A stretch of DNA of 64,000 nucleotides from Pseudomonadota bacterium (GTDB lineage Bacteria; Desulfobacterota; Desulfobulbia; Desulfobulbales; Desulfocapsaceae). Position numbers and translations under genes: made by a program. Below are positions 18,068 to 26,296 of the stretch, one piece after another. The notes below the pieces were generated by a model. It was not told the DNA's origin. It ran no database searches and saw only the letters and a program-made list of their open reading frames with translations. The stretch covers positions 44,911-108,910 of the forward strand of contig JAHJNL010000093.1 in NCBI GenBank assembly GCA_018820855.1, in the 5' to 3' direction. Position 1 is the stretch's first letter. Every line of letters starts with the position of its first letter.

Positions 18068-18733
18068 ATGAGCATACTGAGAGCACTTGCAGGACTTGTT
18101 TTTCTAACCGTTTTCTTGAGTGGTAATGTTGTCCTTGCCGAAACTTCCTTCGGTGTCAGGGTTCCTACTGCCTACATCGCCACCACTGGTACCGGCCAGT
18201 CGGATGAAGGTCTTCCTCCTGATCCCTATGAAACCTTTTCATATGACCTGGCCCTTCAGGAAGCAGGAATCGAAAATTTTAATGTCATCTACTACACCTC
18301 GGTACTGCCCCCGGAATCATATGAAATTCCGCTGGCAGATGCCAAAAAATACTTCCATCACGGAGCAGTACTCGAATCGATAATGGCCAAAGCCGGTGGC
18401 GTAAAAGGTGATACCGTGGCAGCAGGAGTTGGTCGAATCTGGGCCAGAGACCCGGCAACAGGCAAAAAGATTGGTGGCTTTGCAGCAGAATACGAATTTA
18501 TTTATCCAGGTCAGAACGTATCACCTGAAAAAGCTGAGCAGGATGCAAAAAAGCAACTCTCAAAATCTTTACAGCATGAACTGACTATCAGGAATCTGGA
18601 ACAGGTCGGTGAGATCACATTTAATATAACCACCATCCATATTGAGAAAAAGTATGGAATAGCTCTGGCGCAGCTGGGCTTTTTAAACTTTATCTATCTC
18701 GATCCCATCCCCATTGACAATAAAATGAAATAG
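18068..18733 (+). CDS. Exported pyruvoyl-dependent arginine decarboxylase homologue
   Basis: The 221-residue protein has a signal peptide (residues 1-24, ending VVLA) followed by a domain of the PvlArgDC family, which decarboxylates arginine to agmatine using a self-made pyruvoyl group. Family motifs are VPTAYIATTGTGQSD, LQEAGIENFNV and YYTSVLPPES. The expected cleavage pair is T77-S78. Chlamydial AaxB also cleaves Thr-Ser, while Methanocaldococcus cleaves Ser-Ser. N72 and E141 (GGFAAEYEF) align with the catalytic Asn and Glu. A strong AAGGAG site fixes the ATG at 18068, so the signal peptide is part of the gene. No arginine-agmatine antiporter gene is adjacent. Substrate and periplasmic location are inferred. 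Confidence 0.8.
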   Translation: MSILRALAGLVFLTVFLSGNVVLAETSFGVRVPTAYIATTGTGQSDEGLPPDPYETFSYDLALQEAGIENFNVIYYTSVLPPESYEIPLADAKKYFHHGAVLESIMAKAGGVKGDTVAAGVGRIWARDPATGKKIGGFAAEYEFIYPGQNVSPEKAEQDAKKQLSKSLQHELTIRNLEQVGEITFNITTIHIEKKYGIALAQLGFLNFIYLDPIPIDNKMK

Positions 18734-18738
18734 AGAGC

Positions 18739-18794
18739 AGAATAGGTATCATCCCCCCAACCCTGTGCAGTGCTGAGGGGGGTGACTCTATTCT
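18739..18794 (+). terminator. Probable terminator / large hairpin
   Basis: The arms AGAATAG...TCATCCCCCC (18739-18758) and GGGGGGTGA...CTATTCT (18777-18794) pair over about 16 bp with small bulges and an 18-base loop, starting six bases after the decarboxylase stop. Only a short T-rich tail follows (TTCTTTCTG region), so termination strength is uncertain. Confidence 0.65.
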
Positions 18795-18824
18795 TTCTGA
18801 AGAAGGTTCACCGTGCACCTCTCC

Positions 18825-18951
18825 TATGTGGGAGTTAATGCGCGAAACAGGGCTCGGCGCACCCCATTGTCTGTTTGAGTTGCACGAGGAAGGTTTGCGA
18901 CTCAATCCCCTCCTACCTGCAGAGAGGATAATCGAGAACCACTCCTTGTTA
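18825..18951. repeat. REP-like repeat, copy 1
   Basis: It contains TGTGGGAG, GCGCGAA, CTCGGCGCACCCC, then CCTACCTGCAGAG and ATCGAGAACCACTCCTTG, in the same order as copy 2 at 19015-19098 with an insertion of about 30 bases in the middle. The blocks TGTGGGAG and CGCGAA resemble the head of Pseudomonas-type REP sequences. It lies in the 371-base gap between two convergent genes. Confidence 0.6.
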
Positions 18952-19014
18952 ATCCATCGCTAAGCTTTTCCGAGCAGGGCTGAGGAAACTGATACTATTA
19001 TGCATGGGAAAGTC

Positions 19015-19098
19015 CCATGTGGGAGCGGATTTATCCGCGAATGGTGCTTGGCGCGCCCCCCTACCTGCAGAGTGATTATTCGAGAATCACTCCTTGGT
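19015..19098. repeat. REP-like repeat, copy 2
   Basis: It starts TGTGGGAGCGGATTTATCCG with a GCGGAT/ATCCGC hairpin, then GCTTGGCGCGCCCCCCTACC, CTGCAGAG and TCGAGAATCACTCCTTGG, matching copy 1 block by block. The palindromic head is of REP type, the kind of element mobilised by REP-associated tyrosine transposases. No such transposase is in the window. Confidence 0.65.
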
Positions 19099-19104
19099 AA
19101 GTTG

Positions 19105-20733
19105 TCACTGAACTTTTGCTGATTTCTGCAGGTAATAGTCATAGTCGCCACCATACAGGCGCATTTCGCCGTGATCTATTTCCATGACATGGTCCACCAG
19201 GGAGCGCAGAAAATGCCGGTCATGGCTCACCAGAATTACTGTGCCGGCAAATTTTTTGAGTGCCTCCAGCAGGATCTCGCGGGACTGCATGTCCAGGTGG
19301 TTGGTGGGCTCATCCAGGATCAGGAAGTTTAAGGGACGGGCCAGGAGAGTGGCTAACACTACCCGGCTCTTTTCACCTCCCGAGAGCTGGCAGATACGCT
19401 TGTCCGCATCATCGCCCTGGAAGAGAAAGGCGGCACACAGGTTGCGGATAGTGCCTATATGCGCCTGCGGCATGGCGTCCTGTACCGTATCGAATACTGT
19501 TCTGTCTCCATTCAGGACATCCATTGAGTGCTGGCTGAAATAGCCGACTGCCACGTTGGCCCCCAGGGTGACGCTGCCGCTGGTCGGATCGGTCTTGCCG
19601 GCCAGGACTTTAAGAAAGGTGGATTTACCGGCGCCGTTCACACCGACCACAGCGATCTTTTCCTGACGCCTGATCATACCGGTCACTCCGCTGAACACCT
19701 TTTTGTCGCTGCTGTCCTCAAGAACCCAGGTCTTGCCAAGCCCTTCCATGGCTACCACATCATCACCGCTGCGGGGTGGTTCTGCAAATTCGAAGCGCAT
19801 GACCCTCTGCTCGGGTGGCAACTCGATACGTTCGATCTTTTCCAGTTTTTTGATGCGCGACTGCACTTGGGCCGCATGGGAGACCCGGGCGGCAAAGCGA
19901 GCGATGAAATCTTCCTCCTTGGCCAGCATCTCCTGCTGGCGACGATAGCTGGCAAGAAGATTAGTCCGGCGTATCTCACGTTCACGCAGGTAAAAATCAT
20001 AGTTGCCGCCATAGGTGGTGATCGTTTTATTGACAACCTCAATGATGCGGCTGACGATGGAGTTCATAAAGGTCCGGTCATGGCTGGTCATGAGCACGGC
20101 TCCCTTGAATTCATTTTTGAGCCACTCCTCAAGCCAGATAATGGACTCGATATCCAGATGATTTGTCGGCTCGTCCAGAAGCAGGACATCGGGATTGATG
20201 GTCAGGATCTTGGCCAAAGCAATACGCATCTTCCAGCCACCGCTAAACGACTCCACCGGTCGATTAAAGTCATCCGGCCCGATACCAAGACCGGTGAGCA
20301 CGGACTTGGCACGGGTTTCCAGGTCATAGCCGCCCCTGTGCTCAAACTCCTCCTGGGCATCTCCATAGCGTTCCAGCAGGGTGGCCAGCTCGTCATCAGG
20401 CATGGGCTGAGCCATGGCTGCTTCCATCTCCTGGATTTCCTCGGCCAGGGCCATGACCTGGGCCACAGCGGACATGGTTTCTTCAAGGGCAGAGCGGCCG
20501 GCCATCTCTCCGACATCCTGGGAAAAATAGCCGATCACCGTTTTCTTGGAGCAGGATATTTCACCGCGGTCGACCTCTTCCTCGCCCGTGATCAACCGGA
20601 AGATGGTACTCTTGCCGGCACCGTTGGGGCCGACCAGGCCGGTACGCACACCGGGCAGGATCTGAAGGCTGGCATTGGTAAAGAGAATCTGGCTGCCGTG
20701 CTGTTTGCTGATATTGGTCAGGTGAATCATCAA
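19105..20733 (-). CDS. ABC-F family ATPase
   Basis: The 542-residue protein has two ABC ATPase domains and no membrane segments, as in ABC-F translation factors (EttA, YbiT, Uup, and resistance types). Walker A motifs are GPNGAGKST and GVNGAGKST. The signature motifs are SGGWKMRIALAK and SGGEKSRVVLA, and both Walker B regions read LLDEPTNHLD / ILDEPTNHLD. The linker between the domains (about 240-325) is Arg/Lys-rich, as in the P-site tRNA interaction motif of the family. It has no long C-terminal extension, so it is not Uup-like. A role on the ribosome is inferred from family. Which subfamily it belongs to is not clear. Confidence 0.9.
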   Translation of the reverse strand: MMIHLTNISKQHGSQILFTNASLQILPGVRTGLVGPNGAGKSTIFRLITGEEEVDRGEISCSKKTVIGYFSQDVGEMAGRSALEETMSAVAQVMALAEEIQEMEAAMAQPMPDDELATLLERYGDAQEEFEHRGGYDLETRAKSVLTGLGIGPDDFNRPVESFSGGWKMRIALAKILTINPDVLLLDEPTNHLDIESIIWLEEWLKNEFKGAVLMTSHDRTFMNSIVSRIIEVVNKTITTYGGNYDFYLREREIRRTNLLASYRRQQEMLAKEEDFIARFAARVSHAAQVQSRIKKLEKIERIELPPEQRVMRFEFAEPPRSGDDVVAMEGLGKTWVLEDSSDKKVFSGVTGMIRRQEKIAVVGVNGAGKSTFLKVLAGKTDPTSGSVTLGANVAVGYFSQHSMDVLNGDRTVFDTVQDAMPQAHIGTIRNLCAAFLFQGDDADKRICQLSGGEKSRVVLATLLARPLNFLILDEPTNHLDMQSREILLEALKKFAGTVILVSHDRHFLRSLVDHVMEIDHGEMRLYGGDYDYYLQKSAKVQ

Positions 20734-21214
20734 AGAGTCTCGTAATAAGGAAAACCAGCCAGGTCAGTTGCTGGTCTGCGGATAAATATCCCTTGGCAGC
20801 CTGGCTTGGTAAGATTTTGAAAATAATTTGCTTCTTCTTGAAAAAGTGGAGTTTTTAGCATGTCAGCCATACCGCCGCAAGGTTATTTTGATATGCAGAA
20901 CGAGCTGATTCATCTCACCGCAGCATGTCAGAGAGTGTGGAAATGTTATAAATGTTGCTGTAACGAAGCGTCAAGGAAGAGTTTAGGAACTCTTCGCTTA
21001 TCTGCGTCATCATCAATATTGCATTGTTGCTTCATGGAATACCCGTTATAAACATGTCATAAGGATTATGTGTGTGCGTATACATTTTCAGATAATGTCG
21101 TTATTCTGACAGATACTGTCAATAAAACGTCAAGGCACATTTTATATGAGTGGTTCTGGTTTGGAGCTGGAGAAGAAGATTGGCTAAACGATTAGATAAG
21201 AGAGTGCTAACAAA
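20734..21214. other. Intergenic stretch upstream of the ABC-F gene
   Basis: This 481-base gap lies between divergent genes. A bulged stem ACCAGCCAGG (20754-20763) / CCTGGCTTGGT (20800-20810) lies just upstream of the ABC-F start on its transcribed strand and could form a leader hairpin. The rest shows no recognisable gene. A 63-codon open frame at 20860 has a poor ribosome site and no family features. Confidence 0.4.
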
Positions 21215-21676
21215 ATGAACAAAGGAAAGACTCAGGGAACTGGCCCGCTAGCAGATAATCTCCCTTCAGTCGGCTCGTACTATGCTATGCGAAGATATTG
21301 TTTGGATAGGGGCGTGAAGACTTTCTCCTATGATGAATTTGAAGACAGATTGCCCAAGCCAAAGGGAAAAAATGAACCTCGCGGAGCAAAAGTTATTGTC
21401 AGAAAGGGGAGTGCGTTAACGAAGAGTAGCCAAGCCCTTCCTGAAGAGGTTTTGTCTGAAGTTGAACAGCTCGAAAAACAATTGCTTAAGCTGCTTGGCT
21501 CTATAAATCTTGCTAAGGCGAACACGACAAAAAGCGGAAAAAGCAGCTACCAGGACCTGTTGGCACAACTTTATCATAAACTTGAAGAATTGATTAAAAT
21601 TGATCCTGCAAAAGCCAAATCCCCTTTGAATAGTGAACTTCAAAGGGCGTATGAGAGGCTTCGTACTCTGGTTTGA
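21215..21676 (+). CDS. Hypothetical charged protein
   Basis: I do not recognise this 153-residue basic protein. The N-terminal half is Gly/Lys/Pro-rich and probably loosely folded; residues of about 75-150 look like two or three amphipathic helices (EEVLSEVEQLEKQLLKLLG, LAQLYHKLEELIKID). It has no signal peptide or membrane segment. It stands alone between long non-coding gaps, starting with ATG at 21215 after a weak ribosome site. The codon use is coding-like and the frame is clean, so I judge it a real gene of unknown role. Confidence 0.55.
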   Translation: MNKGKTQGTGPLADNLPSVGSYYAMRRYCLDRGVKTFSYDEFEDRLPKPKGKNEPRGAKVIVRKGSALTKSSQALPEEVLSEVEQLEKQLLKLLGSINLAKANTTKSGKSSYQDLLAQLYHKLEELIKIDPAKAKSPLNSELQRAYERLRTLV

Positions 21677-21697
21677 GTTATCGGCAAAAATGAAAAA

Positions 21698-21736
21698 CAG
21701 GGGGAGTATTTTTTATACCTTTAAAATCTCCCCCTG
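21698..21736. repeat. Inverted repeat after 21215-21676 gene
   Basis: CAGGGGGAG (21698-21706) and CTCCCCCTG (21728-21736) form a 9-bp stem with an A/T-rich 21-base loop, 22 bases after the stop. There is no T-run on the right side, so it may act as an RNA-stabilising hairpin or a factor-dependent stop. Confidence 0.55.
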
Positions 21737-22409
21737 GCCCTAGGCAGTATGGTAACTGGAAAGAACGGTTGGCCAGGGCAGGGTACAGCAACGGTGACCG
21801 ACTGACGGTTTATCGGAAAAGTCAGGAACGGACTGCGCCCCCCCCTAGCCAGCTCCAACAACAAGCGAAGCGAATCAGGCCTCATTCGCGCATCCCCCCT
21901 TACACATAGAAAAACAAGCTTCTTTTACCCTCTCTCCTCCGATCATGCAGGCCTCCCCATTTGGGAAACAATAAATCTCTCCGGGGTGTTGTGATATCCC
22001 TTGAATTCTCTAACCAATATGGTCAAATGCTACCATGACAATTTGAGTTACCTGGTTTACCTTTTCTGTATTTTAAAAAAAATTCATTAATTGTCAGGAG
22101 ATGGGTTTATATGGAAAATAACCGGGAGTGACTCCCGGTTACTGCTCCAGAACAACAGGAATAGCCAGTGCAAATAGAATAAAGGGTACCTTGAAAAATT
22201 AGATGTTTTTGTTCAAGATAGAGGAGCAGACGAAAAGATAAACGCAGTATGTAGTTGATATGTTTGTATTGTTTTTTGGCCGTAACCAAGAGCTTGGGCA
22301 AAAAGGCAATTTTTCGAGATGGCCTTAATTCAATTATTTTCAATAGAGAACACCAGACAGCAATAACTCGGGGGCACCTCCTGATCTATTACTGTTGTGA
22401 GGAAAAAAC
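21737..22409. other. Non-coding stretch with a perfect hairpin
   Basis: About 670 bases without a recognisable gene. The only clear structure is the perfect 10-bp stem TAACCGGGAG / CTCCCGGTTA with a 3-base loop at 22119-22141. The part at 21780-21900 is GC-rich with runs of C, and 22150-22340 is AT-rich. Open frames here are short and unlike known families. Confidence 0.45.
22119..22141. repeat. Perfect short hairpin
   Basis: A 10-bp perfect inverted repeat with loop TGA. No T-run follows in either direction. It stands alone in a gene-free stretch. Confidence 0.6.
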
Positions 22410-22877
22410 ATGGGAAACCCATTTCAGGACCAGCTACTCAAGGCCGGACTGGTCAACAAAAAACAGGCGAAGAAGGCCAAACTCGAACAACACCGCAACC
22501 GCAAGCAGAACAAGGAAGAGAGTACCGCTGAGATCAGGAACAAGGTCCGGGAAGAGCAGGCGGCTCAGGCACAGCGTAATCGGGAACTTAACCAACTGCG
22601 CGCTGAAGAGAACAGGCAGCGTGAGCAGAAGGCCCAGGTAAAACAGCTCATAGAAGATAATCGACTGGATCAGGATGATCGAGGAGAACGATACAACTTT
22701 GTCGAGCAGAACCAGATAAAAAGGATATATGTCTCTGAGGAGATGGCTGATCAACTCAGCCAGGGTCTGCTTGCCATTGTCAAACTCGGTGAAAGCTACG
22801 AGGTGGTGCCTGCCAAGGTCGCTCGCCAGGTAGCCAGCCGTGATAAAGCGGCAGTAATAGCCTTTCATGAAAAGTAG
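22410..22877 (+). CDS. DUF2058 (YaiL-type) protein
   Basis: The 155-residue protein matches DUF2058. It opens with NPFQDQLLKAGLV and a KKQAKKAKLEQ basic helix, continues with a long Glu/Arg/Gln-rich coiled region (about 30-95), and ends in a small globular domain with RYNFVEQNQIKRIYV and KLGESYEVVPA. Relatives such as E. coli YaiL are described as nucleoprotein- or polynucleotide-associated, but the molecular role is unknown. A GAGGAAAAAAC site precedes the ATG. Most members are gammaproteobacterial, which makes its presence here mildly notable. Confidence 0.88.
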   Translation: MGNPFQDQLLKAGLVNKKQAKKAKLEQHRNRKQNKEESTAEIRNKVREEQAAQAQRNRELNQLRAEENRQREQKAQVKQLIEDNRLDQDDRGERYNFVEQNQIKRIYVSEEMADQLSQGLLAIVKLGESYEVVPAKVARQVASRDKAAVIAFHEK

Positions 22878-23029
22878 AATATAGGGCCTGTAAGGGTCCG
22901 ATCCAGTTGCCCCTCCTCATCTCGAACTTTTATACCCCCAGAGAGGGTCGTCTCCGAACCATGCCATCTCAGAAAATGCTCCTCCGATGTTAAGGGTGGT
23001 CCTTGCATGGATTCTCAGGTACAAATAAC

Positions 23030-23962
23030 ATGATGCTGAATGTTCTCGAAATTGTTCTTCCGGTATTTCTGGTTATCGGACTGGGCTACACTATACGTCG
23101 GCAAGGGCTTGTGGATGGCAATTTTTATCAACAGGTCAATAAGCTTGTCTTTAATGTCTGTCTGCCACTGTTACTTTTTTATAAAATAGCTGGTGCGGAT
23201 TTTTCCAGCAATTTTAACTTCAGGCTGGTGCTGGCCTCCAGTGCAGGTGTGGCCCTTTGTTTTTCGGTTGCCTACCTCTACGGAAAATGGCGTAACTTTC
23301 CCGCAGCGATCCATGGTTCTTTCTGCCAGGGATCTTTCAGGGGAAACCTTGCTTATATCGGATTGGCCATTGTCTTTAATGCCTATGGTGACAGCGGTCT
23401 CACCAGAGCCGGTATTCTCATTGGTTTTCTTGTTCCGGTACTGAATTTTTTTGCTATCTTTGCCCTGCTGCTGCCTCAGAAACAGCGAACCAGCTATCAG
23501 GAGATAGCAAAACAGATCATCATAAACCCGCTGATTCTTGCCTCGCTGTTCGGGCTCCTCTGGAGTTTTCTGCATCTGCCCATCCCCATCATTCTCGATA
23601 GATCACTTAACATTGCAACCGGAATGACCTTGCCCCTGGCACTCCTCTCCATCGGCGGCAGTTTTTCCCTGGAAAAATTGAAAGGTGATATCTGGAAGGC
23701 CGCCCTGGCTACCACCATGAAATTACTCTTTCTGCCGCTGGTGACCGGTGCCTTGATGCTGATGTTCAAAGTTTCAGGCCTGGATTTCGCCATCGGCCTG
23801 CTCATGGCAGGCGCCCCAACCGCAGTTTCCACCTATATCATGGCCTGCCATATGGGTGGCGACGGTGAACTGGCCGGAACCATAGTCATGATGGCAACCG
23901 CCGTGTCGGCAGTCAGCTATACCCTTATCCTGCTCTTTTTAAAGATGTATGGGATTCAATAG
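23030..23962 (+). CDS. AEC-family transporter (auxin efflux carrier type)
   Basis: The 310-residue membrane protein has about ten hydrophobic segments in two repeats, as in the AEC/bile-acid-sodium-symporter superfamily. Typical features are VFLVIGLGYTIRRQGLVD at the start, NKLVFNVCLPLLLF, GNLAYIGLAI and the C-terminal MAGAPTAVSTYIMACHMGGD. Bacterial members carry malate, malonate or other carboxylates. The substrate here is unknown. The frame is open from a TTG at 23003, but the ATG at 23030 fits the family start. There is no linked regulator. Confidence 0.9.
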   Translation: MMLNVLEIVLPVFLVIGLGYTIRRQGLVDGNFYQQVNKLVFNVCLPLLLFYKIAGADFSSNFNFRLVLASSAGVALCFSVAYLYGKWRNFPAAIHGSFCQGSFRGNLAYIGLAIVFNAYGDSGLTRAGILIGFLVPVLNFFAIFALLLPQKQRTSYQEIAKQIIINPLILASLFGLLWSFLHLPIPIILDRSLNIATGMTLPLALLSIGGSFSLEKLKGDIWKAALATTMKLLFLPLVTGALMLMFKVSGLDFAIGLLMAGAPTAVSTYIMACHMGGDGELAGTIVMMATAVSAVSYTLILLFLKMYGIQ

Positions 23963-24253
23963 AAAAGGAGATGGGATGTTGCCGGCCTATACGAAAGAAA
24001 AAATTTTTACCGGGGAGCAATACACCAGCCGCATTCTCATCCTCACAAGGAAGCTTGAAAAACTGTCCGCCTGTTAAAATCTTTGGAAACGCTATAGATA
24101 CCGTTAAGCAAGAGATGAAAATTTATTCCTTGAAAATAGATCAGGATTTTCGCCTTGTTACACTACGCATTCCCTGGTAGTAATGACGAAGCACAATGCG
24201 TTGGGAATTTTCACAAGAATAGAAAAGCCACTCCATGAGTGGGAAGTAAACAG

Positions 24254-24466
24254 ATGACTCATCATATCGAAAAAAAATGCCCTAAGTGCGACCAGCAATT
24301 ACGCTTCCCTGGCAACTTAGGCGGGATGCTTATGGCCTGTCCTTCATGTGGAGCCAAGTTTCATTCAGACTTTAAAATGAGTTGTGCAAATAGAGGGGTA
24401 GGGGCAAATTTTCGTTTGACGCTCCTTCATTCCTTTTGGGAGAGGATAAAGGGATTGTTGAAATAG
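24254..24466 (+). CDS. Small zinc-ribbon protein
   Basis: This 70-residue protein has two CxxC knuckles (CPKCDQQ at about residues 9-12 and CPSCGAKF at about 30-33) spaced like a zinc ribbon, with hydrophobic residues between them. A helical tail ends in ERIKGLLK. The ATG at 24254 follows a GGGAAGTAAACAG ribosome site. Zinc ribbons of this kind bind nucleic acid or protein; nothing nearby narrows it further. Confidence 0.65.
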   Translation: MTHHIEKKCPKCDQQLRFPGNLGGMLMACPSCGAKFHSDFKMSCANRGVGANFRLTLLHSFWERIKGLLK

Positions 24467-24620
24467 GAAGTACTTAATTCATAGCCATTTTCTGTCTTTC
24501 ATGTCTCTTATTTCAGGAAAAGGTCCTGGTTCGCTTCGACCAAGGTCGGTTATCTGTATCAGCCCAAAAAAAAAGCAAAAATATCTTGAAGGAGTAACGA
24601 ATTATCGTTGACTTAATAGG

Positions 24621-24889
24621 GCTTCGTTTCATATCATCAAGTTCATTGAAGGCTATGGCTATGGCTATGACACAGAACTCGGAGACAATGGAAAAGAAAC
24701 CTACCGCAAGCTGGTGTTTTCAGCCGATAGCGACAAGCTGATAGGCGCAGTCTTTATCGCTGATATCACCAACGCCGGCCTGTACCGCTCGATTATTCGC
24801 GACCATTAAAAGTTGGATGGAATCAAAGAGCAGATAATTGACACCAGTTACATTACGGTCACCTGCTGTATGCCAGGACGCATGCTTGA
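24621..24889 (+). pseudogene. 3' remnant of an NAD(P)/FAD-dependent oxidoreductase
   Basis: In one frame, 24630-24806 reads like the C-terminal part of pyridine-nucleotide-disulfide-type oxidoreductases (YRKLVFSADSDKLIGAVFI, then ADITNAGLYRSII). An in-frame TAA at 24807-24809 interrupts it. The same frame continues with KLDGIKEQIIDTS, then a frameshift near 24846 leads to YGHLLYARTHA and a stop at 24887-24889. The FAD- and NAD-binding parts are missing upstream. It is a clear remnant, judged by protein style rather than a database hit. It lies just before the DAC-domain gene. Confidence 0.65.
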
Positions 24890-24982
24890 GGCCAAAAATC
24901 TCACCAATCCCTGGCAAATGTTCTTAACAGGGCATAAGCCCCAGGATCGTGACATTTCGCGTTTTTCTGTATCTCATATTCC

Positions 24983-26296
24983 ATGGATGCAGTAATCTTC
25001 CTCAAACGAGCAGTATTTAGCTATACCCCTATGATCCACACCGCCTACACATTACATCCTGGATTCATTGAAGAATTATCGAGAAGAATCCATATGCTGA
25101 TTGAGTCAACTGTACCAGCCACAATCGTTGGCAGCCTCTTCCAGAATATTTCCTTAATTCCCTCGCAACAGGTTATTTCGCAAATCATCGACGCTGCTGT
25201 ATGGACAAGCTTTGCCACCGACGAAGGGAATTCTGTGACCATATCGATCATCCTCAGTCCAGCAGAAGACTCATTCGATACGTTCATCTTCGACAAGCCA
25301 ATCAGCTTTGATGTCAACCACCTCGTAAAATTAGGTGCGGCGCTTGAAAATCCACGGGCTGATATTGCTGTCTGGCCAAACGAAAAAAAGAAATTAGTTG
25401 TCTGGGGGTTTAGAACACGTTCTGTCGACACACTTATCCCCAACCTGTGTGTTGAAGCCATGGCGCCAGGGAGTGTGCTGATAACTTTTGGAGGAAAAAG
25501 CCTTGCGGCACTGTCAGGCAATGAGGCGTTTTTTACGGATCACTCTTCTTTGATGAGAAAAATAATACCTAAGCTATCATCACCAAAAGATAAACAGAAC
25601 GATAGGATACTGTATCTGATGCGTTATATGTCGCTCTTGAACACCGCTAGACAAATGCGTTCACATGCCAGAGGGGGGACCCTGCTGGTGGTACCTGAGG
25701 ATGGCGAATGGCAGCGTTCGATTGATACCCCTGTCCCCTATACCGGTGGGGCAATGTTTCTTGAAAGTGATTATGATGTGACTAAAAAACCTTCCTTGAT
25801 AACCACCATTAAAAATTTCTTCGGCGCATCATCGCAGAATAAGACAACTGAGGAAAGGGAGCATCTTGAACGCCTGGGGCAGCAGTTGGACCAACAGTGC
25901 AAACATATCGCCAGACTGACTGCCGTGGATGGAGCACTGGTCATGTCTTTTGACCGATTTGTCTATTGCTTTGGCGCAAAAATAACCTCTGCCCAGAACC
26001 AGACTTCTCCGGCAAACATACGCGTATATAAACCGGTAGAGGGAGATAACGGCACAACGGTGAACCTCATGGATTTGGGAGGGACCAGACACCAGTCAGC
26101 GGCCCATTTTGCCAATGCTCAACCAGGGTCAGTTGCCATTGTTGTATCTCAAGATGGTCATGTCTCCTTTATATCCTCTGATCCGGAGACCAACGATCTC
26201 ATAGTTATTCAGCAGGCCGAATTGGCTGTTATCCCTGAAGGACTTGCAGCTGCTCTATGGAGTTACGCCCTATTTGCAGAAATGGATCTGCTGTAA
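24983..26296 (+). CDS. DAC-domain protein, probable diadenylate cyclase (DACNV type)
   Basis: The 437-residue soluble protein ends in a DisA_N/DAC-type domain, the catalytic domain that makes cyclic di-AMP from two ATP. The DGA motif is at D316-A318 (AVDGALVMSFD) and the RHR-type motif is R369-H370-Q371-S372 in GGTRHQSAAHF, followed by VAIVVSQDGHVSFIS. The third motif residue is Gln rather than Arg. Residues 1 to about 280 would be a sensor domain like those named DACNV in comparative genomics. There are no membrane segments, unlike CdaA. No c-di-AMP phosphodiesterase or effector gene lies nearby. An alternative start is ATG 25031. Activity is inferred. Confidence 0.75.
   Translation: MDAVIFLKRAVFSYTPMIHTAYTLHPGFIEELSRRIHMLIESTVPATIVGSLFQNISLIPSQQVISQIIDAAVWTSFATDEGNSVTISIILSPAEDSFDTFIFDKPISFDVNHLVKLGAALENPRADIAVWPNEKKKLVVWGFRTRSVDTLIPNLCVEAMAPGSVLITFGGKSLAALSGNEAFFTDHSSLMRKIIPKLSSPKDKQNDRILYLMRYMSLLNTARQMRSHARGGTLLVVPEDGEWQRSIDTPVPYTGGAMFLESDYDVTKKPSLITTIKNFFGASSQNKTTEEREHLERLGQQLDQQCKHIARLTAVDGALVMSFDRFVYCFGAKITSAQNQTSPANIRVYKPVEGDNGTTVNLMDLGGTRHQSAAHFANAQPGSVAIVVSQDGHVSFISSDPETNDLIVIQQAELAVIPEGLAAALWSYALFAEMDLL

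Noticed and set aside
19528..20745. A 405-codon open frame on + opposite the ABC-F gene
   Set aside because: It is fully antisense to a gene with all ABC motifs; His/Gly-rich translation and no family features show it is a shadow.
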